Below are positions 45,638 to 54,470 of a DNA stretch of 64,000 bases, piece after piece. The notes under the pieces are model-generated. The model had not been told where the DNA came from. It did not search any database and was given only the letters and a program-made list of their open reading frames with translations. Position 1 is the first letter of the stretch, and the number at the start of each line of letters is the position of its first letter. The position numbers and the translations under genes are program-made. The stretch comes from JAAZMI01 sp964603615 (lineage in GTDB: Bacteria; Bacillota; Dethiobacteria; DTU022; UBA8154): the NCBI GenBank assembly GCA_964603615.1, contig CAZRVU010000001.1, forward strand, positions 124,001-188,000. The letters are read 5' to 3'.

Positions 45638-46519
45638 TCATGCCTCCTTCGCCGCGTTAAATGTATCCTGTAGCAACCTGCGGGCCAACACTTTGACTAT
45701 TTCACGCCGGTATTTTGCAGAACCCCGGATATCGGAGATAGGTTTAGCTTCCCCGACTGCTGCCTCTGCTGCTTTTTCAACCAACTCCGGGATGAGCCCT
45801 TCCCCGACGAGCAAACCCGGAACCGCCTGGGAAGACAAGGGTCTCGGAGCAACAGAGCCCATCACGAGACGGAGATCCTTAATCGTGCGGGAATCGCTTT
45901 CCAACACGATGTAGATCGCCATATTCACGGCATCGATTTCCATTGCGTCTCTCAAACCGATATAAGCATAGCGGCTAGCTGATTTGGGAGCCGGTTCCGG
46001 CAGGATAAACCCGGTTAAGATCTCATTACGGGCTAAAGCAGTATTCCGGTTACCCAAAATAAATTCGGCAAGGGGCAGTTCCCTATTCCCGGCCAGACTA
46101 CTGAGCACAACCCTGGCGCCCAGAGCTACAAGCGGCGTAGGCGTCTCCGCTGCGGGGGATGCATTGCAACTGTTACCGCCAAGTGTAGCCATAGTCCTAA
46201 CTTGTACAGAGCCCAGTTCACCCGCTGCCTGATGCAAAGCAAAATATTTCTCCCGGATAATTGCCGCACGTTCCACATCCACAATTTTTGTAGCCGCACC
46301 GATAGTCGCACCTTTACCCGGCTCATAGGATATACCCTTAAATGCCGCTATTTGGTTAATATCAATCATATATTCCGGCTGAACCAATTTATCTTTCATT
46401 AAAACGAACAAATCCGTGCCGCCTGCCAGCACTTTGGCTTTATCTCCCAGTCGATCGAGTAAGGCCAGGGCTTCTTCTGGCACCTGGGGCACAAAATATT
46501 CAAAATGATTTAAATACAC
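45638..46519 (-). CDS. FAD-binding subunit of the molybdenum hydroxylase
   Basis: 293 aa FAD subunit of the xanthine dehydrogenase family. FAD motifs AKVLAGGTDLFVLMK and ATLGGNSCNASPAAET are seen. It has no inserted cysteine cluster, so it lacks the additional 4Fe-4S site described for HcrB of 4-hydroxybenzoyl-CoA reductase. This argues against a classical Hcr enzyme and for a hydroxylase or another dehydroxylase. Confidence 0.92.
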   Translation of the reverse strand: MYLNHFEYFVPQVPEEALALLDRLGDKAKVLAGGTDLFVLMKDKLVQPEYMIDINQIAAFKGISYEPGKGATIGAATKIVDVERAAIIREKYFALHQAAGELGSVQVRTMATLGGNSCNASPAAETPTPLVALGARVVLSSLAGNRELPLAEFILGNRNTALARNEILTGFILPEPAPKSASRYAYIGLRDAMEIDAVNMAIYIVLESDSRTIKDLRLVMGSVAPRPLSSQAVPGLLVGEGLIPELVEKAAEAAVGEAKPISDIRGSAKYRREIVKVLARRLLQDTFNAAKEA

Positions 46520-46547
46520 CTAAAGCCACCTCCTTATATCTTCACAG

Positions 46548-47087
46548 TTAATCATTCCCGGATATTTCTTGCAAAATATCCTGTAAAAATTTCTCTTCCG
46601 CTGCACGAAAACTAATTAAATTTTTAATCACAGCTTTCCTTTTTAAAGTGCTTTCATTTTTAGACCTATAAATTTCTTGCATTCTTTTTCTGTTGATTTG
46701 AACCTTGCTTAACCTTTTGGCAATGCAGTTTACTATTTCCCCTGTTGTAAGTAGATCGGAAGCCTCCAGGCCAATATTCAAATCTAGATAATACCATTCC
46801 AAATTGATAAGAAGCCTTTTTGCTGCTTTAATAAGTGCTTCTTTACCATATTCCGTAATGTAATACCTGTTTCTGTCCGGCATTTTCCCCTCCTTTTCTT
46901 TTTGGGAATAAACCAGGCCCTTTTCCTTCAACCTTTTTAATACCTGGTAGATAGAAGCCACGCCAATTTTAACCCACCTTCTCATCTCCCTGGCATCAAT
47001 TGTTTTATCGATTTCATAGGCATAAGAAGGTTTTTCATTAACAATACTCAGTAAGATTACTTCAATATTGGATAATCCTGTTTCCAT
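46548..47087 (-). CDS. PadR-family regulator
   Basis: 179 aa winged-helix repressor. ILLSIVNEKPSYAYEIDKTI and ASIYQVLKRLKEKGLV are the DNA-binding part; the C-terminal helices (about 110-179) form the dimer arm. PadR proteins often respond to phenolic acids. It is the first gene of the molybdenum-hydroxylase operon, 28 bp before the FAD subunit, so it likely controls it. The ATG at 47087 has AGGTGA at proper spacing; an in-frame ATG at 47093 is too close to it. Confidence 0.88.
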   Translation of the reverse strand: METGLSNIEVILLSIVNEKPSYAYEIDKTIDAREMRRWVKIGVASIYQVLKRLKEKGLVYSQKEKEGKMPDRNRYYITEYGKEALIKAAKRLLINLEWYYLDLNIGLEASDLLTTGEIVNCIAKRLSKVQINRKRMQEIYRSKNESTLKRKAVIKNLISFRAAEEKFLQDILQEISGND

Positions 47088-47412
47088 GATCATTCACCTA
47101 ATTATGGTATGGGCTATAGTAGCATCCTCAAAAAAAATTTATTGCCTCGTTCCAGCCGGCTAACTGCAACCGGTAGATTATATAAATCATCCACCGGGCC
47201 ATAAAAAGATATACTACACTATGGCCTTAAATATTTTTATTGCCAAAATTATTATAATATGTGTCTGGTTTTTTGTCTACTGCATTCCTAGCATTATAAT
47301 TTAGGTTGCTGCGCTTAAAACAGCCAGTTATGATTTTTCCAAAACTGACACGTCAATTCATGTTATAAAGCAATCCAGTCAGGGAAGGTTTGATGAACTC
47401 CAACGCAATGGT
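47088..47412. other. intergenic region upstream of the PadR gene
   Basis: About 325 bases with no gene. A weak dyad (CCGGTAGATT against AATCATCCACCGG, 47170-47198) may be a terminator for the DUF1847 gene or an operator for PadR. Nothing stronger seen. Confidence 0.4.
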
Positions 47413-48015
47413 TCAATCGTAGTTGATCTCTTCAATTTCATTATTGTGATTAATTCTATTAACATAATAACGTGAATACAGTGCCCCGACTGGATTGTGA
47501 GCAAGCAGGCGATCTTTGACGATTAAAGTTGTTACCGGGGCCTGGGAGTACTTGTTAAATAGGATATCATGGCCAAGGCAAAGCCCTGCAATAATGTTGA
47601 GCTCTGTACGATCATCCTGCAGAACTTTAGCTTGCATGAGAGGGTTGCACATAATTTCATTTTTGAGAGAATCTCTTTTTTTAAGGCCAAAGTCTTCCTT
47701 GGGTACTCCACAGACCCTACAGCAGATGCTTGAAACAGTAAAATATTTCCGGAGCAAAGCACAAAGTAGCTGTGCTTCTTTTTCTAGACCAATACAAAAG
47801 GCTACCCCCAAACGTTTGTAATTCATTTCCCGGCAAAAAATAATCAACTCTTCTACCCTTGATTTTTGAAAATAGTAATTTACTTCGATTGCTGCAGTAA
47901 CCTTAAGAATTTTTTGATCTTCGGGTGAACTGTACAGGCCCTGAACTTCACTTTTTGTACCCATGCAATCTTTTCCCTGGTTACATTTTTTATCCGTGCA
48001 AAGATCGCATTTCAT
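47413..48015 (-). CDS. DUF1847 cysteine-rich metal-binding protein
   Basis: 200 aa protein. The N-terminal MKCDLCTDKKCNQGKDC (Cys3, 6, 11, 17) and inner GVAFCIGLEKEAQLLC, CCRVCG and GLCLGHDILF match DUF1847. Members probably bind a metal or iron-sulfur cluster; no reaction is known. Its last residues continue past the core. It stands between two ligase-region operons. Confidence 0.85.
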   Translation of the reverse strand: MKCDLCTDKKCNQGKDCMGTKSEVQGLYSSPEDQKILKVTAAIEVNYYFQKSRVEELIIFCREMNYKRLGVAFCIGLEKEAQLLCALLRKYFTVSSICCRVCGVPKEDFGLKKRDSLKNEIMCNPLMQAKVLQDDRTELNIIAGLCLGHDILFNKYSQAPVTTLIVKDRLLAHNPVGALYSRYYVNRINHNNEIEEINYD

Positions 48016-48133
48016 GGTTTCACCCCTTTCTTCAATATTCAGGACTGATTAAAATATCTTTGGCTTTGCGTAGCATACCAGAAAGAATACCGGCAATCTA
48101 AGCTACCCTCCAAATCAGTTTTAAAATAGTTTT

Positions 48134-49720
48134 TTATTCCTCAATATATTTAGCCCGTAGTTCTTTTTTAACAATTTTACCGGCTGCGTTTTTAGGTAAA
48201 CTTGCAACAATTTCGATTGACTTTGGTGTCTTATAACCGGCTATACGTTGTTTACAAAAGGCCATGATTTCTTCGGCAGTAATTATCTTTTCTTTCTTTG
48301 GCACGATAACGGCGTGAACTTTTTCCACCCAGTAAGGATCAGGTATTCCTATTACGGCAGCTTCAAGTACTGCGGGATGCTGGTACAATACTTCCTCAAC
48401 TTCCCGGGGAAATACATTTTCTCCTCCTGTGATGATCATATCTTTTTTACGATCAGCAATATAAATATAACCTTTTTCATCAAAATAGCCCATGTCCCCG
48501 GTATGCAGCCAACCGTCAATAATTGTTTTTTTTGTGTCTTCCGGTTTTTGCCAGTAACCAACCATGATATGTTTGCTTTTAACAGCAATTTCACCCACGA
48601 CGCCCATTGCAGAATCGTTCCCGTCCTTATCAACTATTCTTACCTGTACACCAATGTCGGGTTTGCCTGCAGATATAAGGTGTTTTTGATCGGCCCCCGG
48701 TATATTTACTACTGCATGATCCTCTTTCGGCATATGCGTTATAGCCGGACCACTTTCACTTTGACCATAACCCTGTCCAAAAACATTACCAAAAATCTTT
48801 AAACCTTTTTTCAAAACCTCCATAGGCATCGGAGAGGCCCCGTACCAGATTAGTTTCATGGAACTAAGATCAAACTGGTCGAAATCAGGAACATTAAGCA
48901 TGGCTACAAGTTGGGTTGGGACAATATTCATGTGGGTGATTTTTTCTTCCTGGATAGTTTTTAATACTTCAGCCGGTTTAAAAAATTTATGGATAACAGT
49001 GCATGCTCCGGCGTACAAAAATGTACGCAACCAGGTGTTTCCCGCAATATGAAACTGGGGAGTTACCTGCAGGTGTTTATCAATACGCTGTACATTAACA
49101 TCCAGTGCAAAAGTGCTACAATCACTTATAAAACAACTGTTTGTATATAGCGCTCCTCTTGGAACGCCCGTTGTCCCACTGGTGTAAATTATGCCGATCG
49201 GATCATTTTCTCCGACGTTTATTTCCGGTTCTTCGTCCGGGTTGGAATCTAATAACTGCTGGTAAGCCACCATCTTGTCGGCAGATTCTTCAAGGATGAT
49301 ATAGTTGCGGATCCCGGGCAAACGCGGTCTAAGTTCATTGACTGTATCTACTAGTTCCGGACCAACAAAAAGTGTTTCGGTTTCAGAATACCTAATTAAA
49401 TATTCTAGTTCATCTGCTGTTAGCCTTGGATTGAAAGGCGAGGCGATAAAACCCCCCTTCATGGCTACCCCGTATATTACGGCTGCTTCTACGCAGTTCC
49501 AGGCAAGAAGCCCAATAGTTTCCCCTTTTTTTACTCCCATTTTGAGCAGTGCGTGAATAATTTTATTGACCGCAGCATTATATTGCGCATGGGTTAATCT
49601 GGTGGATTCATAGACAAAAGCTTCGTTATCGGGAAAAAGAAGCGCATTGCGATATATTATGTCAGCGAAAGTACCAATATGATAACGTGAAAGATCTTTC
49701 AACAAATACTGCCTGGACAT
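48134..49720 (-). CDS. AMP-forming acyl-CoA ligase (2)
   Basis: 528 aa adenylate-forming enzyme, the last gene downstream of the TRAP transporter on the same strand. IYTSGTTGVPRGALYT has Arg in place of the usual P-loop Lys; GYGQSESGPAITH, YIADRKKDMIITGGENVFP and the catalytic Lys in NAAGKIVKKEL are intact. The ATG at 49720 has AGGAGG at 7 nt; the frame opens 32 codons earlier without a site. It may make the CoA ester of the product of the glycyl radical pathway. Confidence 0.85.
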   Translation of the reverse strand: MSRQYLLKDLSRYHIGTFADIIYRNALLFPDNEAFVYESTRLTHAQYNAAVNKIIHALLKMGVKKGETIGLLAWNCVEAAVIYGVAMKGGFIASPFNPRLTADELEYLIRYSETETLFVGPELVDTVNELRPRLPGIRNYIILEESADKMVAYQQLLDSNPDEEPEINVGENDPIGIIYTSGTTGVPRGALYTNSCFISDCSTFALDVNVQRIDKHLQVTPQFHIAGNTWLRTFLYAGACTVIHKFFKPAEVLKTIQEEKITHMNIVPTQLVAMLNVPDFDQFDLSSMKLIWYGASPMPMEVLKKGLKIFGNVFGQGYGQSESGPAITHMPKEDHAVVNIPGADQKHLISAGKPDIGVQVRIVDKDGNDSAMGVVGEIAVKSKHIMVGYWQKPEDTKKTIIDGWLHTGDMGYFDEKGYIYIADRKKDMIITGGENVFPREVEEVLYQHPAVLEAAVIGIPDPYWVEKVHAVIVPKKEKIITAEEIMAFCKQRIAGYKTPKSIEIVASLPKNAAGKIVKKELRAKYIEE

Positions 49721-49910
49721 TTTAATACCTCCTGGTATAGGTTTATTTGTTATTAGATAAATAGTAAAGATATTTAAAGAATGTAAATCGTTAATCTGCT
49801 GCCGTTTAGTTGCCACTTTTGGGGAACTTTAATATGCTTACAAAGCTTATACTAAAAAACCCTTCACAAATATAGAGCTAACAGTTGTTACTGAAATCCC
49901 TTTCCATTCT

Positions 49911-51215
49911 TTAGTACCTGATTAGGCTGGGTAGAAAAGTAGCAATCCCGGGAAAAGCTGATACTATAATGACACAGATGATCATCGCAATAAAGAAGGG
50001 CAGCGTCCCCCTGAAAACAGTAACCATGTCAATGTCCTTTGCTATTCCGCATACGGCATAGACGTTTACACCTATCGGGGGTGTAATTACCCCCATTTCA
50101 GATACCAGGACCATCATTACTCCAAACCAGATGGGGTCAAACCCCAACGATAAAATAATAGGGTAAAAAATTGGCACTGTTAGCACAACCATGGCCATGG
50201 TATCCATAAGGCATCCTAGGAAAATGTAGATAACCACAATTAAAGCAAGTATAATATAGGGTGAAGTCTGTAATCCTACTAAGAAACTGGCTATCTCTGA
50301 AGGGAGCCTGCTGATTGCTATAAAAGTGCCAAAAAGTTGCGCGCCGATCAGAATGACAAAAATCATCGCCGTAGTTTTTAAGGATTCTAAGAGAGAAGCT
50401 GACAGCCCGCGCCTGGTGAGGCGCCTACAAACTATTCCATAAACGAGAATAATGAAAGCACCCGCCCCGGCAGCTTCTGTAGGTGTAAACAGCCCCAGGT
50501 AAAGCCCGCCGATGATCACCAAGAACACGATCAAAACAGGAATAGCCCTTTTGGCTTCAACTATTTTTTCAATCCAACTTGTCTTCGGGCCGGGCGGCCC
50601 CAGATCTGCCCGCAGCAATGTTTGTAAATAGATACTGCCCATGAATAATAAAGTTAGCAAAAAACTTGGCAAAATGCCGGCAATGAACAGAGCCCCGATG
50701 GATTGCTCGGTCATTAATCCATACAGGACAAAAATGGAACTGGGCGGGATCAATATTCCCAGGGATCCTGCTGCAGCAACGGTACCGGTAGCCAAACTCG
50801 GGTGGTACCCGTGCCGTTTCATTTCCGGTAAAGCCATTTTGCCCATGGTGACCGCTGTTGCTAAGGTTGAGCCACTTACTGCGCTAAAGCCCGCGCATCC
50901 CAAGACGGTAGCCATAGCCAACCCCCCGCGCCATTCCCCGACCCATTTGTGGGCAGCACGAAAAAGGGATTCACTTAACCCAGCATGAAAGGCTACAGCC
51001 CCCATCAATAGAAACAGGGGCAAAATACTAAAGTCGTAACTGGCTAGGGTGGAATATGGAACTGTACTTAGCAAACCAAGGGCACCACTTATGTTTGTCA
51101 AAGTTGCAAATCCTATAAAACCCACCAGGGCCATAGCCAGCCCAACCGGCATGCCAATAAAAAGTAATACTACGAGCAACCCTATGCCCAAAAAACCAAT
51201 AGTGACAGGCTCCAC
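49911..51215 (-). CDS. dctM: TRAP transporter large membrane subunit
   Basis: 434 aa DctM protein with about twelve membrane segments. The N-terminus IGFLGIGLLVVLLFIGMPVG and the repeated GIxTPTEAAG-type motif (LGLFTPTEAAGAGAF) are typical. It translocates an organic acid with Na+, fed by DctP. It follows dctQ by 2 bp. Confidence 0.93.
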   Translation of the reverse strand: MEPVTIGFLGIGLLVVLLFIGMPVGLAMALVGFIGFATLTNISGALGLLSTVPYSTLASYDFSILPLFLLMGAVAFHAGLSESLFRAAHKWVGEWRGGLAMATVLGCAGFSAVSGSTLATAVTMGKMALPEMKRHGYHPSLATGTVAAAGSLGILIPPSSIFVLYGLMTEQSIGALFIAGILPSFLLTLLFMGSIYLQTLLRADLGPPGPKTSWIEKIVEAKRAIPVLIVFLVIIGGLYLGLFTPTEAAGAGAFIILVYGIVCRRLTRRGLSASLLESLKTTAMIFVILIGAQLFGTFIAISRLPSEIASFLVGLQTSPYIILALIVVIYIFLGCLMDTMAMVVLTVPIFYPIILSLGFDPIWFGVMMVLVSEMGVITPPIGVNVYAVCGIAKDIDMVTVFRGTLPFFIAMIICVIIVSAFPGIATFLPSLIRY

Positions 51216-51217
51216 CG

Positions 51218-51748
51218 CTATTCCTCCTCCCCCGTTAACTCAATATTATTTAGCCGTAATAATTGTATAGACAGTTCTAACATAAATAAAACGTAAGAGA
51301 AAGCAAGGATAACACTAAAGGGGAAACGGGGGATTTTTAGTACACCCGAAACCGAGCCTGAATGCCAAATGTCTATTGCATGCACGATACCCTGCCAGGT
51401 CATAAGAGCCACAATGCCAAAGCTAAGCAGCAAACTGATAAAATTAGCTGCTTGCTTACCTCTTCGTGGTAACCGTTCAACAAACAAATCAACCCTGACA
51501 TGTTCTTGTTGGGAAGCGCAATAGGCAAATCCTAGGGAACCCACGCAAACCATTAAGTATTGAATTAGCTCCACTGCACCTGGAACGGGCAGGGTAAAGA
51601 AATAACGTCCGATAACGTGTACCGATACAAGCATGACGAGTAAAAACAAAAATATGGATGCAAGGTTGTTACTAAACAAGCTTATAGAACGAATACTTTT
51701 AACCAAGGGGACATCTATTTTTCCAGGTTGCACCATGTTTATATCCAT
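51218..51748 (-). CDS. dctQ: TRAP transporter small membrane subunit
   Basis: 176 aa DctQ protein with four membrane helices. HVIGRYFFTLPVPGAVELIQYLM and QQEHVRVDLFVERLP are family marks. It partners with DctM. The gap of 178 bp to dctP holds a GC-rich structure. Confidence 0.9.
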   Translation of the reverse strand: MDINMVQPGKIDVPLVKSIRSISLFSNNLASIFLFLLVMLVSVHVIGRYFFTLPVPGAVELIQYLMVCVGSLGFAYCASQQEHVRVDLFVERLPRRGKQAANFISLLLSFGIVALMTWQGIVHAIDIWHSGSVSGVLKIPRFPFSVILAFSYVLFMLELSIQLLRLNNIELTGEEE

Positions 51749-51802
51749 TCCTTTCGCCTTTACTAATAGAGGGCAAGAATAAAATACCCACCTGGCCAGG
51801 AA

Positions 51803-51858
51803 GGGAGAGGCCCGGCAGAAATTTTGACTTGTAGCACGGTACCGCGGGGCCCCTTCCC
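51803..51858 (-). other. imperfect GC-rich hairpin between dctP and dctQ
   Basis: GGGAGAGGCCC and GGGCCCCTTCCC pair imperfectly around a loop of about 33 nt. Such intergenic structures often raise binding-protein mRNA over the membrane subunits. It also contains GGTACCGCGG, which looks like part of a T-box but lacks the rest. Confidence 0.35.
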
Positions 51859-51926
51859 CAAAATACTGGCGGGATCCTTTTATATCAGGAGGAAAGCCTG
51901 AATTCTAGAGATTTTTGCCCTTATTC

Positions 51927-53036
51927 TTATAACCCAAATTCCTCCTGCCAACTTCCAAATTCCTGGTCATACTTTGCAATCAATTCTCTTGCCCTGGCCA
52001 CAAATTCTGTTGCCGGATAACCCCTGGCTTCCATTTCCTCTATCCAACTGTCAACCATGGGTGCCAACTTCTCTTCCCACTTTTCCTTATCTTTTAAAGT
52101 AGTTATTTTTACGCCTTTTTCCAGGGCTAATTCCAAACCGGCCTGATCTGCGGCATCCCAAGCCCGGCCAACGAGATCGGCACCAACAACACCGCTACAT
52201 TCATCTATTACCTCTTGCAAATCTTGAGGCAAACTATTATATTTTTCTGGATTCATTATTACAAAAAACCACTGTCCAAAGAAATTACCAATAGTAGCAT
52301 GGGGGCATACTTCATGCAGTTTCCAGGTGGATATGGATTCACAAGTGAAAATAGTAGCGTCGACAGTACCTTTACTTAAAGCCAGGTAGCATTCCGAGGC
52401 AGGCAAATCAACTGCTGAGGCATTTAAAGCCTTCATGTGGGGAGCCCATTCTCCCGGTGCCCTTACGATCAGCCCCTTAATATCGTCTATTGTTTCAATC
52501 GGTGTTTTGCTTAACAATTGGGCCGGCCCCTGGGAGAAAAGCCAAAGCAATTTTACATCAGCATATTCCTGCCTAAATTCTGGAAATTCTTCGTAAAGAT
52601 CCATCCAGGCACGGGTAAATGCCTGCGATGACCTTGACCCTAGAAAGGGAAGTTGCGTAGCTGTGCTCAAGGGAAAACGACCCGAGTAATAAGGGCCGGG
52701 ATCCAGGCAAAGATCGATTGTGCCAGCTTTAATAGCGTCATACATTTCACCTGGTTTGCTCAGGGCACCAGAAGAGTAGACCGTGATTTTTATCCGGTTG
52801 TCAGATCGTTCTTCTACCATCTTTTTCCATTCCATCACTACCTCGTGTACCCAGGATGTTTCTGGAAAGAGATGGTTAAATGTTAGTTGTATAGTTTTTT
52901 CCGTGGTTTCTGTTTTTCCTTCCGGAGGATCAGACTGTCCTGAACAGCCCCCGATTCCAATAATTGGTATTAATAGTAGCGCGGCGATACAAACAATTGC
53001 TATTAGCATTCTTTTTTTCCTGAATCCTTTGTTCAT
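51927..53036 (-). CDS. dctP: TRAP transporter solute-binding lipoprotein
   Basis: 369 aa DctP-family lipoprotein. Signal peptide 1-30 with lipobox IGGC and lipid-bearing Cys31, then an acidic linker (PPEGKTETTEK). ITVYSSGALSKPGEMYDAIKAGTIDLCL is the family core; the conserved Arg (VRAPGEWAP) that binds the carboxylate of ligands is near residue 190. The ligand should be a small carboxylate. Confidence 0.93.
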   Translation of the reverse strand: MNKGFRKKRMLIAIVCIAALLLIPIIGIGGCSGQSDPPEGKTETTEKTIQLTFNHLFPETSWVHEVVMEWKKMVEERSDNRIKITVYSSGALSKPGEMYDAIKAGTIDLCLDPGPYYSGRFPLSTATQLPFLGSRSSQAFTRAWMDLYEEFPEFRQEYADVKLLWLFSQGPAQLLSKTPIETIDDIKGLIVRAPGEWAPHMKALNASAVDLPASECYLALSKGTVDATIFTCESISTWKLHEVCPHATIGNFFGQWFFVIMNPEKYNSLPQDLQEVIDECSGVVGADLVGRAWDAADQAGLELALEKGVKITTLKDKEKWEEKLAPMVDSWIEEMEARGYPATEFVARARELIAKYDQEFGSWQEEFGL

Positions 53037-53513
53037 AACCGTAATCCCCTTTTATCGATTTTTGTAATGATCGTGACAGGCTTTCAGGCTTTACTGAAAG
53101 AAGCCAATTTGACCCCCTGCCAAATAATTTGAAATATGTTTAAAAACTTGGTTACTACTCAGGGTCAAAACATTAAAGTAGGCCAGGCGAAAATGTTAAC
53201 AACATACTATTAGACGCCCTCTTGACCCGGTCTGTAAAACACCAAAATATGATAGACGAAAACAGGGCTCCTTCGCTAATGCTCAGGATGACATGAGCAA
53301 AGTTTCAAATCTTTTAATTTAAGTTTATTTGAAGTTGATGGTTTTTACTAAAGAGCACCCCCGATCTTTCAGTGCCGGTTCGAATATCATATTGTGTTAA
53401 TGCTGCATCTCATTTTGTTGAATAAGTAGATTTCCCAAAGCAAATACCGGCCTCGAATTTTTATATTTTAAACAATTTAAAACCGGGCTGTAAGTTGAAT
53501 CCAACGCCTTTTG
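53037..53513. other. intergenic region between activase and dctP genes
   Basis: 477 bases with no gene. A word resembling the widespread CTTCGCTAATGCTCAGGATG repeat lies at 53271-53290, and a related word lies at 5271-5290. dctP may have its own promoter here. Confidence 0.45.
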
Positions 53514-54416
53514 TCAGGTTCTCACCTCACATTTCACGCCATATTTTTTCATAACCTTTATTATCGTTTCCAGCTCCCCCTTGGCCGGGGGTTCTAAACC
53601 ATTTAAAGGATATTGACGACCAAGCATTTTGTACTTTCCAAGGCCATATTTATGGTAAGGCATAAGGTGTGCCTTGTCCAGGCCCGAATCCCTGATGATT
53701 CGGGCCATCTTAGCTACTTCTTCAGTTGAATTATTTAGCCCCGGGATAACAGGAATCCGAATAATAACATCTGCGCCACTTCCGACAACAAAACGCAGGT
53801 TATGTAAAATAACCCTATTCCGACGCGTCGTTGTTTCCTTGTGCTGTTCCGGATCCGCATGTTTAATATCAAATAAAATCATATTCGTATGCGGTAACAC
53901 TTTTTTCAAAGCCGGGGGAGGTGCACAACCTGAAGTATCGAGGCAGGTATGAATCCCCTCTATCTGGCATTTGGCAAATAAATCCGCAACAAAATCTGCT
54001 TGGAGCAATGGCTCACCCCCGGATACCGTAACGCCCCCACCCGAAGCTAAATAGTATTCCATGTCACTACAGACTTTTTCTAAGATATCATCGACAGGCA
54101 TATCCTCCCCTATCATTTCAAGCGCGTTATAGGGACACACTTCTGCACAAAGCCCGCAGTTGGTGCAGCGTTGCCGATCAATTTTTATGCCTTCGTCGCC
54201 AAGGGAGATAGCTTTTTCCGGACAAGCGGCGACACACGTACCACATTTATGGCAAAAACTTTGCCGGTAGGCTATTTCCGGCCACGTGTTTTGTGATTCA
54301 GGATTACTGCACCATTTGCATTTCAAAGGGCATCCCTTTAAAAAAACAGTAGTCCTTATCCCCGGCCCGTCGTCAATACTGTATCGTTGTACGTTAAATA
54401 CTTTTCCGGTTATCAC
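53514..54416 (-). CDS. glycyl radical enzyme activating enzyme
   Basis: 300 aa radical SAM activase. Cys29, Cys33, Cys36 (GCPLKCKWC) bind the SAM cluster; a ferredoxin-like insert carries two 4Fe-4S motifs (Cys55, 58, 61, 65 and Cys84, 87, 90, 94). GGGVTVSGGEPLLQ is the SAM-binding glycine stretch. It abstracts the H of Gly808 in the upstream-encoded enzyme. The GTG start has only a distant AGGGAG. It lies 54 bp after the MmgE/PrpD gene. Confidence 0.94.
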   Translation of the reverse strand: MITGKVFNVQRYSIDDGPGIRTTVFLKGCPLKCKWCSNPESQNTWPEIAYRQSFCHKCGTCVAACPEKAISLGDEGIKIDRQRCTNCGLCAEVCPYNALEMIGEDMPVDDILEKVCSDMEYYLASGGGVTVSGGEPLLQADFVADLFAKCQIEGIHTCLDTSGCAPPPALKKVLPHTNMILFDIKHADPEQHKETTTRRNRVILHNLRFVVGSGADVIIRIPVIPGLNNSTEEVAKMARIIRDSGLDKAHLMPYHKYGLGKYKMLGRQYPLNGLEPPAKGELETIIKVMKKYGVKCEVRT

Positions 54417-54470
54417 GTTTCTTTTTTCACTCCCTGCTAAGGTTTAACTCAGAGCCAACGAAAGCAAACA

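Noticed and set aside
42735..46519. Naming the molybdenum enzyme hcrABC
   Set aside because: The FAD subunit has no additional 4Fe-4S cysteine cluster typical of HcrB.
51838..51847. GGTACCGCGG, like the T-box core, between dctQ and dctP
   Set aside because: The consensus T before GGTACC is C, no stem I or specifier loop is visible, and no plus-strand gene follows it.
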